Shown here piece by piece: positions 12,203-24,600 of a DNA stretch of 64,000 nucleotides. A program made the position numbers and the translations under genes. This stretch comes from Plumapathes pennacea (Eukaryota > Cnidaria > Anthozoa > Antipatharia > Myriopathidae), in the NCBI GenBank assembly GCA_964036295.1, contig OZ038466.1, positions 4,504,001-4,568,000 of the forward strand. Reading direction: 5' to 3'. Each line of letters begins with the position of its first letter. Positions within the stretch are counted from its first letter, which is position 1. Under the pieces are notes generated by a model. It saw only the letters and a program-made list of their open reading frames with translations, was not told the DNA's origin and ran no database searches.

Positions 12203-13725
12203 CTGTATAAAACACAGGGTTTTTTTTTAAAGAAATGTTGTCATAGGAAGGCGGCGGGAAGACTTAGGAAGACTTCAATTTTATTTAAAATGAAAAATGA
12301 AAGTACAAGAAAATGAGAAGATTCTGCCCAATTAATGTGCTCTCAAAAACTGAAAATGTTCAGCATTGGGCTTCGAATCCTTTAAGCCTGTTTGTAACTT
12401 GGATTTTGTTGCCCACTTCAAGATTTTACCGTAAAAGCACTTGAGATCAACAATTTGGTTTGTATAAAATTGACCCGCGATCAGAAACTGAAGAGGACTA
12501 ATGGATGAGATTTTCTGGACTGGAAGTATAATGGAATAATAGAAATTTTAGAGCAGGAATATAGGTCATTATTCCTCTTCAGCCCCAAACATGACGTGTG
12601 TAAATACGAATCCAACTGAACGTTACTGGGAAGTTTTAGTCAATCGTTGGATTTATGCTAAGGTTCATGCACGTACTGGCTCCAATGTTGAAGCCCAATA
12701 AAACTAATCCCGAATTATTTACACACAATACTACACAATAAAATGATATTATTTTATAATTCTATAATTTATTTTATAATTTTATTTATAATAATATTAT
12801 TACAGACAGACAGACAGACAGACAAGAAGTGCATGCTATGAACAGCAGGGAACTGTTCTTTTAACACTTCATAGAGTTATTTTCACATACGTATCAGGAG
12901 GACATACATATATTAGAAGCCTCTTCTTTCAAAATAGAAAAGAAAAAAGTGTTGCCCTTTCAAATTATCTTAGTTAGTGTGTATATGGTGAGTGGAAGCC
13001 ATGAATACCAGTAAACTTAGAAAACACTGCCAGGTCAAACATGTGTAGTAATAAAATTGTAAAGTAATCCACATGTATTCTCATTTGTAGCTCTGGAGGG
13101 CAAGAAGGTGGCCAAACAGAGATAATTACACCTGACATAATACTACGCCTGACTGTAGATACAAATAATATTGTAGCTGAATAAATTTATAATACCAAAA
13201 TGTAAAATGCTTTCTGCATTGTCTTTTGTCTGATGTAACTGCAAAACCAACCTACAGTTACGTATTTTGTGGTGATAATTTTCTATGCAATTGATTACTG
13301 TCAATGCAGTAAATTTGTTGAATACATGAATGATAATTCTCGCTGTTTGACGAATTATGCGAAAGATTAGCTCAGATTGTGTAACCTATCAAGAAAAAAG
13401 TGAGAATATCTTTTACACTACCACTGCAAACTACAGTGTGTATGTACAGGTTGATGCCATAACGCCATAGTTTGTAATGCTTGATGACTATATGTACCGT
13501 GTATAAGTTGATACTGAATGTTACTATCTTTTTTCATAACTGTTACAATAATGAAAATTAATTAAATTAATTAGATTAAGATAATATTGGCTTATCCTAA
13601 CATAGGATAATAATGTTTGAAGGTGTTCATAGACACCTATGATTTTCTCTCAATATAATGAGGTGTTTGGTTTGGTTGGTGGGTTTTGACGATCAGCTTT
13701 TGTTTGTGTCTGTTTTTTTTTTCTT
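12203..13725. other. Truncated DLP1 intron and unique AT-rich spacer
   Basis: Positions 12,203-12,720 match DLP4 intron 3. After that the sequence is AT-rich and matches nothing else I noticed in the window, apart from a short GACA microsatellite at about 12,804-12,823. No gene is seen. Confidence 0.6.
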
Positions 13726-16527
13726 GACAGATTAGCTCAGGCAAAATACAAGATGGCACAGAAAACAAAACAAAAAACATAACTGACCTACAAGTCCACA
13801 AGTGTTCACTTCCCTATTGACCTAATATCTACATATACAAGTGTCTAATTTAATTTGTGTCAAAGTATATTTGTGCTAAACAATGGAAAGGATCACGGTA
13901 TCTGTTTCAGAGGTTAAACAATAAATAAGAACTATTATTGCGTAAAGTTAAAAGTAATTATTGTGCTCAAATATTGTGGGCTTTACTTCTAATAGTACGT
14001 ATTTTGCATGTTGAACGACATCCTTCCTTTTTCTAGTCGATTTGTTTTTTACTTTAAATTTGAGTTTAAACCAGAGGAACATGGCAGTGAAATGGTTAAA
14101 TCTAAAAAGGTAAATAAGTTTAAATTTACTGTACCAGTAACTATTATCAAAACTAGTGATCACTAGAGGTAGATACCATTGTGTATGTCGATTTAGATGG
14201 GCTTCCCACTTGTACCGTAGTTAGTTAGTTCAAACAAAGTTGTGTGAATAGATTCCATTTCATTGCGATAATAAGAAATTTAGTTTGATTACTGTTGCGT
14301 GGTGCCATATTCATGTCTACAGTATGGTAAGCCACTCACATGGCCAGTTGCGTTTCAGACATTGGTTTTGTGATTTCTGAGGATTTAGGAATTTTCGTTC
14401 TGACGTTTTACAGTTCAACTGAAAATCAGCAACTGCATAAAACCAAATGTGTAGGTTATTAATCGAAAAATTTAGAGGTACACATACCAATAGTCAAACT
14501 TAATATTTCCGTAATTATTTGGTCACATTATTTTTATATGCCAATTATTTGTTTGCTGAAAATAAAGCTGTTGCCACAGCATGTACATATATAACGGGCC
14601 TTGATAATGATAAATAAAATATGTAATAAATGTCATTTGTAATTTGCTTCTAGCACGTACCATTTCTCCTGTCCCGTTATGACTTTCCCATCTTTTCCCT
14701 ACCATTTCTCATCTCATGTCCTCTTTTTGGTTTATCTTCTTAGTGTCCAGCCGAAAATCTTTCCACGTCACATTTCATTCAAATCTTTTGACTTAGCATG
14801 ATCCGTGCTCGTTTCTCCTCCGTTCGCTCCCGGCCGTTGATGGTTGAAGAATGAAATGAGACGGAAACATAGTTGCTTTTTATTCATCTTGCTCGAAACT
14901 GCATGTCGTTTGCGCATTATGAGCTTGAACAGATACCGCGGCAAAATGCCGACTGTGTATCCGCGGTCCGGCCGGCCGAACAATTTCCCGCCAAATTGCG
15001 CGGCTGGCGTTACCTTCTAAAGCGCACCAATGAACTGACAATTTGAAGTTCATTTTTTTAAAATTACTATATCTCGTGAACAACTAAAGAAAAATAAGAC
15101 AAATGTATCGCAAAAGTCTCGTTATAGTCCCAGGAAGATTCCTGAAAGTTCAAGAATTTTGAAGTTTTCGTTAAAACCGGCCATTTTTGTGAAAAAAGCA
15201 CGGGCTATAGCCTTTGCATTTTTCTCAGGAAATGCTTATTTGGGCCTAATTTCAGAATTGCATGAAACCTTCAGAAAACTTCCCTAGGATCAAAACGAAG
15301 CTGTCCATGTGCACAGTTTTGATACTTCATACAACCGGGCGCGGGAAAGTTAGGACCAACCTTTCATGCTTTTCGGCACTTTGGCGCGTGGCACGTTCAT
15401 GTGACACCCATTCACATGTGTTCCTAGTTCGCACTCATGATTCACATAATTGCACACCGTATAACACGGCAGGTTGTATAAAATTTGACAGACATCACCG
15501 TATATCATACGGCTGTAACGACGTCGATTTAAACACCGTCACCCTGCCACATCCAATCTGTTACATAGCTGGTTACACGGAACTCCGCCGTGAAGCTACG
15601 AGTAGCCACGCGGAACTCGGTCACTTTCGCATACAGTTATGGGCTCATTCTTTGATTAATTTTTAATACTCACTGCGAAAAGCGTACCGCGTAGCCACCT
15701 ACTTGCACTTAGTGTCCTTTCCGTCTTTTTCCAGTAACGATTTCAATGTGGCGGCTGCAGCTATACGTTGCTCCGCCGTGCGTCGTAAGATATTCGCAAG
15801 GCCATAATATTTGTAGCGAGTATTTGCTTTGCTCTCGCTTTAGTAAAACCACCGTGAACTGAACTCGTTCGAACACTTGGACTCGAATTGTGTTTCGGCA
15901 AAGCCACGTTAGAACCAAGCCAGCCTGCTAACTATCGCCCTCTGTATACTAAAGGAAATCTTACAGCCAACCGGCAGACTTACCTGGTCTCGTGAGGTCC
16001 TCGACCAAGACAAAACGACGGCTACGGCTGCGAGTGAGAATGTCGGCCAGGCTTGGCGCATGACGCGATTTTCTGTGCATGCCTCAAAAAATAACAGGCT
16101 GCAAGCCTGCCCGCCTGCCCGTATGATGCGACAGCGCTCGAAGGCATCCACAGTCTGATGACGCATTTGGATAGAAAGCGAGCTTTGATTTTTTACCGGT
16201 TACCGGCAAGAGTTCAAAAACAAAAATATGAATCGAAAACCGATGTGTCCGATATATGAGAAGGCGGGCCAGCCAGTTTAACCGAGATCTCGGTCTTTTT
16301 TAATATGAACAGTCCAGCCCGGTTAACCGGGATGAAAATGTTTCAACTACGCGAGTCTAAAATGTACTTGGAAGAATTGGCAAAAACTTTTGCATTGTTC
16401 AAGACGCATTTCGAAGTTGAAGATAACCCAGCACATTATTTTAATGAAAACAGATATATAGCTAAATTACAGCTCTAAAACCCGGCTACTGTTTCTAATC
16501 AACACCCATTGTTTGATCAAAAAATAT
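13726..16527. repeat. Duplicated block R (copy R2)
   Basis: Positions 13,726-15,030 are collinear with 30,334-32,366, and 14,851-16,527 with 1-1,677. It contains the minus-strand donor context (CAG|GTAAGT) at about 15,984, also seen at 1,143 and 33,157. No coding sequence is supported. Its right end keeps the motif that precedes the ART 3' flank elsewhere, suggesting an ART copy was lost here. Confidence 0.75.
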
Positions 16528-18658
16528 ACGGAAACGCCGAACTTCAAATCAAACAACAAAAGCTACAGATTGCTTTAAACTGCGACACGGTAATTCACAC
16601 ATTATTCAAACTACTAAAACACATGTCTATAATGATTGAGCTAATCTTTTTATATACTTAGTTTGTAACAATACGTAACTATGTACGTATCTGACAGACA
16701 CTTATATATGTATATATATGTTAATCTTGTCTATCCCTTCTACCAAAACAACACGGTACAGCCTGAAGTCTGTTGGAGGCCTGAAATACTCTAACGAAGT
16801 TCGTTTCATCAGCCTTATGGAAACACTGCAAGGTTGCAGTTAACTGACGTGCCGTGTTTACACGAGACTGACTCCCCGCAGTCCAATATTTACGACAGTA
16901 TATTTGCACTTACTATGCCCTGATATTAAACTCGCATTTACTGCCATAGTTTTTCTAATGTTTGATACGTTTACTGTAGCAAAGTAAATGCTTTTACCGC
17001 GATAAGTATAATTCTCGTTTAAACACGGTGAAAAGATGAAACTGAATCTCCCCCTCAGTACGCTTAGTATACTATAATCATTTTTGTATAAGTAAATTAA
17101 CAGTGCTAGTATTAGTACGATTATGAAGGTTTATTTTTTCTCGCTGAACTTTCTAGTTTTTATGAGCACTTTTGTCAGCTTGTAATATTTACATGGGCGA
17201 ATCCCATCATATCATTGTTTAGTATATACCACACAAGTGAATAGTGCTTTTCGCGCGCTCTGATTGGCTACTCAATCTCGGAATATCAAGTACTATTCAC
17301 CTCCCGGCGGCTTCCGGTAAAACAAGATGGCATGCGAACCCAATTTTTGGAAGTTGGCCATTAAAAAGTTGCTGTTATCATTATACTTAAGAGATTATCA
17401 TTATATATAAAGCTAGATAGTTAGATCAGATTACAACTTTTACATGGGCGAATCCCATTACATAAAGTTGATGTTATCATTATTATAATTAATGGATTAT
17501 GATTAACCTCATCGTTATCGTTGCCATAGCTGTTGCCATCACTTCTGCCTTGTATTTCTTGAAATCGAGAAAATATTGCCTGATACCTCTGTTCTTAACA
17601 GTAGTATAATCTTTGAGTCTGCAATTTTTTCGGGATTTTTGGGGACCACTATCAAGCTGTTGTCACATTTCATAAATGGCTACAACATAGTCTGATCTTA
17701 CTAAGGGGGTGGGGTAGGGATACAACTGTCTCTATACGGCTCTGGGTTATGCTAACTTAAACAATCAAATAGAAAAAGCTACTTTTGTTCATTTACATAC
17801 TATTGCTCTATATCAACTCTATTTTTCACTTTGTAAGTGAGCTCGGATTGAGCTGGATAGAGCATACTGAAACGTCATCAAATTTTGTGTAATGCTCTGT
17901 TCCATTTGAATTACACAACACATGTTTTATAGGGGTATAAAAACCGTACGCATTATCACTAGCAATGTAAGTTTATATCTGACTTTGTTTCCATTTTTCA
18001 TCCGAAAATAGTTTTTGGTAAAGAAGCAGTTACTATTTTTTAAACAAATAGATTTGTTCTTAAATTTTAACCAAGAACCTATTTTTAAATTTGACCGAGA
18101 TCGAGTGAAGGACTCGAACATAAACGTTAATACTACAGGGAGCTTAAGCAAACTAGGACGGCGACGGCAACGCAAGGTGTGTGCAAAAAAGTGTATCTGT
18201 GTTCCTTATATCTTTGTTACTCTTTATATTCTTAGGTTGCTCAAATTTTGTGTTTGTCGAAGTTCTATTGCCTTCATCGTCTCCTACTAAATAGAACGAC
18301 TGATCGTGACGTCCATGTCCTAACAAAGACCTAAAAAAGAAATATTTGAAGTCGCACGCGAGAGCACGACGACCCCGAGATCATGTCAATTTCCTATACT
18401 CACGTGTTCCTTTTTGTCCTCTGTAATTAATTCTATTGTTTCACCGACGTTGCCGTCCTCTTCTCCCTCTTCGCTAACCTTTTTTAACTCGGTGTATCAA
18501 TTGTAGTATGGTTTCCTGTCAGCCACATCAGGTTATGTGTGTTAGTAAGTACTCACTGGCCATAAAACCATTCTATCTCTACCAAAGTTCACACTATCTT
18601 CACAGTTTTGCCATTTACGATCTGTTTTGCCTCAGTTTCTTTTGAGCAGGTACTTAAC
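16528..18658. other. DLP2 3' flank, no gene seen
   Basis: Scattered older similarity to the DLP1 3' flank is visible, for example the CTGTTGGAGGCCTG context at about 16,770 and 8,795. A small inverted repeat (GTGAATAGTGCTT and AGTACTATTCAC) lies at about 17,231-17,301. No exon is supported. Confidence 0.5.
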
Positions 18659-21600
18659 TCAGTGGGCTGCTTTGTCCGCTCCCTTTCCTGGCTGATCAAT
18701 GCAATGTTTTGGAAACTCTTTCCGCAGTTCGCTTATCAGGCGCCCGCAGTCTTCCTTAAGGCGGAGGTAAGTTTCTTTAACCTCCTCCTTAGATCGCTTA
18801 TCGCTCTGTAAATTCATATACAGTTGTCGATCTGTCTCAATCATCTTCGGAATTCCTGCTTTCACGTGCTTCAAACACTGCACTGCAGGAGTCATGAGGT
18901 GCACTGCGTAGCGATAGAGGACTGTGGTGTTATTCAAGAGACTTGGAAGGCAACTGGACGCAGCTTCTGTCAGGAATGGACCTCTGTCTTCCTCATACTT
19001 CTTGATCTTGTTCTTCTCTTTGGTTTCTTTTACTCTTCTGGCCCCGAACGCAATGCCAATTGCAGTCAGCCCCGTTGGAATTGCAAGTATCGCACCGACA
19101 AGAGCAAAAGGCGCCCAAAGAGGAGAGGTGGCCCAGAACACTTTTGGATGTTCATCTTTCACGTTCTCCACTAGTGCTACAGCTGGACCTCCGAGTAAAG
19201 ATGCAACCAGATTTAGTGGCAAAAATAATAAGCCTGGAACAGCTACTGCAATCATGTCAATTGTGTCGTCGCCATCCGACTGCCGGACGCCTGGAACCCT
19301 GACAACTGGAACGCCCATTTCTGTTTGCCTTAGGCGGGCAAGATGCCTTCCAAAATGTTGATACTTGGCAAGAAAGTGGTTGATGAGAGACTTGCGTGCT
19401 TCTGCAAACACGTGCTCCTCTTCTTCCCATTCTTGGATGAGTTGTTTTAAACGGAGTTCTAAGCATTCTTTCATCTTCAACTCAGTCTCCTTCCAAGACT
19501 CCATGTCGGCAGGTGGCCCATCCGAGTGTTTCCAAGAACAGAACTTCCGACGGAACGAATCACTATTCATATGCGCAGTCAAACGTCGTGTGGCCTCTTC
19601 GGTTTTTGTTAGAAGCATGCGGTCCAGCTCTTCCATGTCTTTCGCCTGATCCCGCTGCAGGAGGTCAAGCCTTTCACGGACGTTGTGCATGCGTTTCAAA
19701 GTCTCCTCTCGACTTCTGTCTGCGTTCACAAGGAAAGTGTCAGCAGTGGAGATCATCTTTTTGATGAAAATACTCAGCCATCTAAAGACGAAAAAGAGAA
19801 TGGAATAAACACACGAACTGTATTAGTGATATTTTGCAGTTGTTCTGCCCGAAAACTTCTTTTCTGCTAAACAACTTTAGACTTACTATCAAGAAAGTAT
19901 TGATATGAAAAGATAAATATAGAACTGGGGCCAATTCAATAAACATTTACAGGTGTGTTTTACAAGTTGAACCTTTACTCAAACATCACAAAACGGACTC
20001 CAATCCAAAAAATTCTGCAAAACGGTACAAACAAATGTTTCAAGTGCATACCCGCAAATTTGCAAACTGTCTAGGTGCAAATTCAGTAAAAGATTTACAA
20101 GTGTGTTTAACGCGTTGGAAACTGATTGGTACGACTTATAAAATACAATTGTAAATGCTTTATTTAATTGGTACCTGGGGCCAATTCAATAAAGCATTTA
20201 CAAGTGTATTTTACAAGTCGGACCAATTTCTTCACACGTTAAAACACACTTTAAACCAATACAATGGCCAAATACTGTTGTGGTTGTGCACTGGGGACCT
20301 GTATCTGTAATATTGTACAGAATTTGCTGGAGTAGAGTCCGTTTAGTGGTGTTTGAATAATGGTCCAACTTGTAAAATACACGTGTAAATGTTTATTGAA
20401 TTGGCCCTGGACAGTTTACAAATGGTTTTGCCATACCGTCTCCTAAAATGGTCCCCACTCATACAAAAAACTTTAAAAAAGGAAGCCTTATGAAAAACGC
20501 AGAAGTACAACGCTTACCTTCTGTGTACTTCTAGTCTTGATGCCATACTTCTGGTTACCAAAGTATTAATGCTGTCGAGAAGGGTAGTGAACTCCCTGGA
20601 GCTGATTCCGTACTCCTGCGCAAGAGCAGCTCTTGTGGTTGAAAAGTGCATCACCTGCGTTTGGGGCTTTAACTCTGGCAAAGACTTGCACAACATCACA
20701 ATGGTTTTTTCTTTCACCACTTCGACTTCCTGTTGCGGTATCGAATCCCACTTATTGAAAACAAACAGGGCCGACTTCGATGAAAATCCAGCTTGACTGA
20801 GTTCTAATTTTTTCTTCACTTTATCCAACAACTTGATAATCTAATAAGGAGCAAATATTATAATATAAGATTAAGAATAAAATCCATATGAAATAAACAC
20901 AAATGCATCAATCTGTCGAGGCATACCCTGTCTTTTTGGACTCCTCCTGCGTTAGCGCTGTTGATGACGTAAATGAAAGCAAAGACATTTGGTAGATACT
21001 TTGATACCATGTCATCCATGATGTCTGATTCTCCAAATCCTGGACTGTCCACAATTTGCACACCTGCCTGATGAAAACTGTAGTTAGGAAATGCTGCACT
21101 AAAAGCTGACTTCAAGGAATCCAAGATGTGCTCAGTTGAACACTATTCAAAATCTGTGACCCGTCAAACAATCTCGATCTCCTCAGTACTTAGTTTCCAT
21201 GCACTTTGAGAATTGGTTACTATAAACGGAAGCCATTCTTGGACCAAGATCATTTACTTGTAGTTGTGGATTTCTCACCACTTCTTCGAAGTTATATGAA
21301 AAGCATTTGAAATTTTCTTTTATAAAAAAAGGCAAACAATTCTACTAACTCAGGCCTGGTTCAAACGTCGAACTTCTGCCGTGTCGAAAAATCTTACTTA
21401 ATTCAATTAGACAAAAGCACGGCAGTGGTTTCAAACGTCGAACTAATTCAAGTCGAACATAATTGCTAAACTGCAATATGGTCAGCGGCTGTTGTTCAAA
21501 ATCTGGGAAAATTTAACTCACCCGTTTTATCCGACTGGCCCAGTCGCATAAAACGACGCCGTCGAACTTAATGCAAATCTGTCGAACTTAATTGATTCAA

Positions 21601-24600
21601 ACTTCAACCTTTTATATTTCCTCGCCAAAAGTAGTTTATTGTTTAAATATATTGTTTGCGGCGTCATTTTGTTTGTAAATACGGCGCCTTTGCTTCAAGC
21701 AAACACCGCGCCGATCGAATTCTGCCAGGATTCTGTTCGTCTGATTTTATGTAGTTTTTATATATTTTTCAAACATTACATTACATCAGTCTGTATTTTA
21801 CACCTGGTCTGCGGTCTGTAGTCAGCATTTTACACTGACCGAATACAAAATGGTGAAAGCAAACAAACCCGCAGGGGTGAACGAGAAACAAAGAAACGAC
21901 TGCAGGGCATGCAGTTGCCACGGAAAACCTGAGCGGTTTACAAACTCGACTGACAAGAGGTGCTGTCCGGCCTTGGAGACTGTGCCAAAAACAGTCTTTC
22001 CTATAGTCCCCATCCACCCTTTCCCTCCCCAGAAAGATATCTAATATAGTAGGTGGTCCCTGGAGACAGTACTTGCCACTAACTCAAACAAGAGACCATA
22101 CGAGTATGAGGAACAATTAATATATACCTTCAGCAGCGGATGAGGCCAATACAACACCACTTTCTCATACTTCGGCTTCTCGCGGGCCTCGCCCTCTGCA
22201 ACAACAACTTTTTGGATCTTCTGCTTAATGGCTTCAAAATCCATTTCGATAAACGGAAAGGATTTTACAGACTTGTTTTTGAAGTGTACCTCCATGCCAC
22301 AGTTCTCCCCATATTTGAGTTCACAAATGACTGAGGTTGAACTGAGATGTGCTTTGGGCAGCAGGTCCTCTCCAAGAATCAGATTCAATATGCTGCTCTT
22401 GCCAGCACTGGTCTCCCCTGCACACAACAGCAAAGAGAGGTGATTGCATGCTGTACTAAACAATCAACTGACGCTTTTTCATTAACAGTGGAATCAATAA
22501 ACATGAATATAATAATATACAATCATATCAAAACGTGCAACACGTTTCAATTATGTACCGATCAATTCAAAAGTCGCACATCCCCACCGAGCATTTAAAC
22601 ATTTCAAATTTCTCAAATTTCCTCACCCTCAGGCCAAAACGACTGTTCAAATTCCCCGTTTCAAGGTTGAATTTAGTGGTCAAATGCCCCACTCCGGGGC
22701 AAAATAAAAACCAGACAAACGTCTGGCAAAATGACTTGTTTTTGTGAGAGCGCGCGTGCGAGCTCGATAGCAGTGAGTTGGCTACTATCGTTTCTAAGCA
22801 AGTTACACTGTATCCTATGATTTAGGAGGAAGTGAATACGAGTGATTTGCAAGACTGAAGCATGTGCGGGTTTCGAATTGATCGATACATTACTCTCGAC
22901 AATGTCGCTGTTCGTATACTTAATTAACGTCCACTTCATATTCTGTCAACTATAACCTGCATTTTGAGCCGGTTTACTACACCTTGATCCCCGAGCTCTG
23001 CGAGCGTAATAATCAAGGCGCTAATGGTGTAGTATTGCGCTATATTTGAGACTCCAAGCGGGTCGTCATCTCGAAATTTAATGTTGTCCGTCTGTCAGTC
23101 AGCTAGTCAGTCAGTCTGTCAGGCGTACGGCCTCCAGGCACGGTTGCTCAGCAGTTGAAGTTTTAACCATTTCTGTTAGAAGCGAGAGTACGAACGGAAG
23201 CGATTTCATACAACAAGATGCAGATACAAGGCTAAGCAGTTCGACGGGCGCCTGGAAACGGTCCGGATATTTTGCCATTGCATGGGAAGCAAGCTTGCAG
23301 CCGTATAATGAATAAACCGATTTTTTTAGGCATCGACTGGGGCCGCCTGGGCACAATCCCACACGCCAGTATTGCATGTGGTAAAACTCAAAAACTTCCT
23401 CAGGAAGGATCAGCAGAATACAGTCGGTAGAAATCGAACAATCACCGTGGCAAATTTCACCGTTTGACTGGACGTTTACATGTTTGCAGTTTACAAGTTT
23501 TGACAAAACGCTCTGCGCTCAAAACAATGGAAAATTGGAATTTTCGAACTGTATGACGGCTGCTCTATATTTCGAAATCACCGAAGGATAACGTAGACGA
23601 TAACGTTTGGGGTTTTATTCTTTCAGCTGGAAGAGAACATTACGACTTTCACAAACCGGCGAGTTTTTATAATTACAGTTTACGTACGGTACATGCTAGC
23701 GTATTTCAATAGTCGCCGTATATTTTGTGGTTTGGTGCCCCGGGACTGTGAGGAAGACCACTTAGGATTATACTGTGACCTTTTCGCTGATTTTCGAAGC
23801 TATTTCCGAGTGCCTTTGTGCAAGATAACCTGATTACCGTTATTTTATACCGTGTGAATGAGAAATATTTGCATAGTTAAAATATTTCCGATATTTCAAA
23901 AGAGCAAACAAGCGATTCTCGCTTTCAGATTTAAATTTGTTACACTTAAAGAGACGTAATTTATAGAAGTATACACGTATTTCGCGAGGATGCTGCAGCG
24001 TTGGCTGGAGCAATCGCGGCTTCTGTTGAAATTTAAAAAATATTTTTCGGTGTCGAAGATCGCCTGACTGTACAAAACAGATTGAGTCACGATTCTAATC
24101 TCAGATGTATTCTGTAATTGTGTGCAACAAGTTGTCTCAGCGAATTTTAGAGTTTAGCTTGTCCACAAAAAATTGAAAACGCATCCGACAGTACACGGTC
24201 GGGCGGCTATGCAACCAAGGTTTGTAAAAACGATTTTAAAATACCGTAATCTCCACGCAGAAAAGAGACAAGAACCTTGCTTCCCGAAAACCCACTGCAG
24301 GGCAAGGGGATATCTGCGATTATCGTATTTCTAGTAAAACTTTTGGAGTTCGAAGGGGACGGGAGAGAAAGCGAGAGAGAAAGCATTTGAAGAACAATAA
24401 ACCTATCTCGTAAATACCTATCAATGGTATATTTGCCACTGCAAAATAATTGGGTTCCGAGAAGCGAACCACTGTCAGTTGTTCAATTCTCAGAACAGTT
24501 GTTCAATACTCGTTTGCTTCTGGAAACGCATACAGTCCGAAAACACTTATATCGGTGCATGTTTCCAAATGTATCGTTTAATAGAGCGGATGTTATAATT

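Larger units (their letters stand above)
6299..12720. repeat. Segmental duplication block A (partner 35,419-42,562)
   Basis: This block carries ART exons 1-4, the ART-DLP spacer and DLP exons 4-6. It is collinear and near-identical with 35,419-42,562. The partner contains a LINE insertion (about 38,512-39,127) and roughly 70 bp near 38,255 that are absent here. The left edge falls in ART intron 4 and the right edge in DLP intron 3, which explains the hybrid ART-A gene and the truncated DLP1. Confidence 0.88.

Noticed and set aside
15262-15666. 134-codon plus-strand frame in block R2
   Set aside because: The near-identical copy in R1 has lost the frame, so it is not under coding constraint.
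23111-23506. 131-codon minus-strand frame in DLP2 intron 2
   Set aside because: No recognised motif, no splice context, and no counterpart in DLP4.
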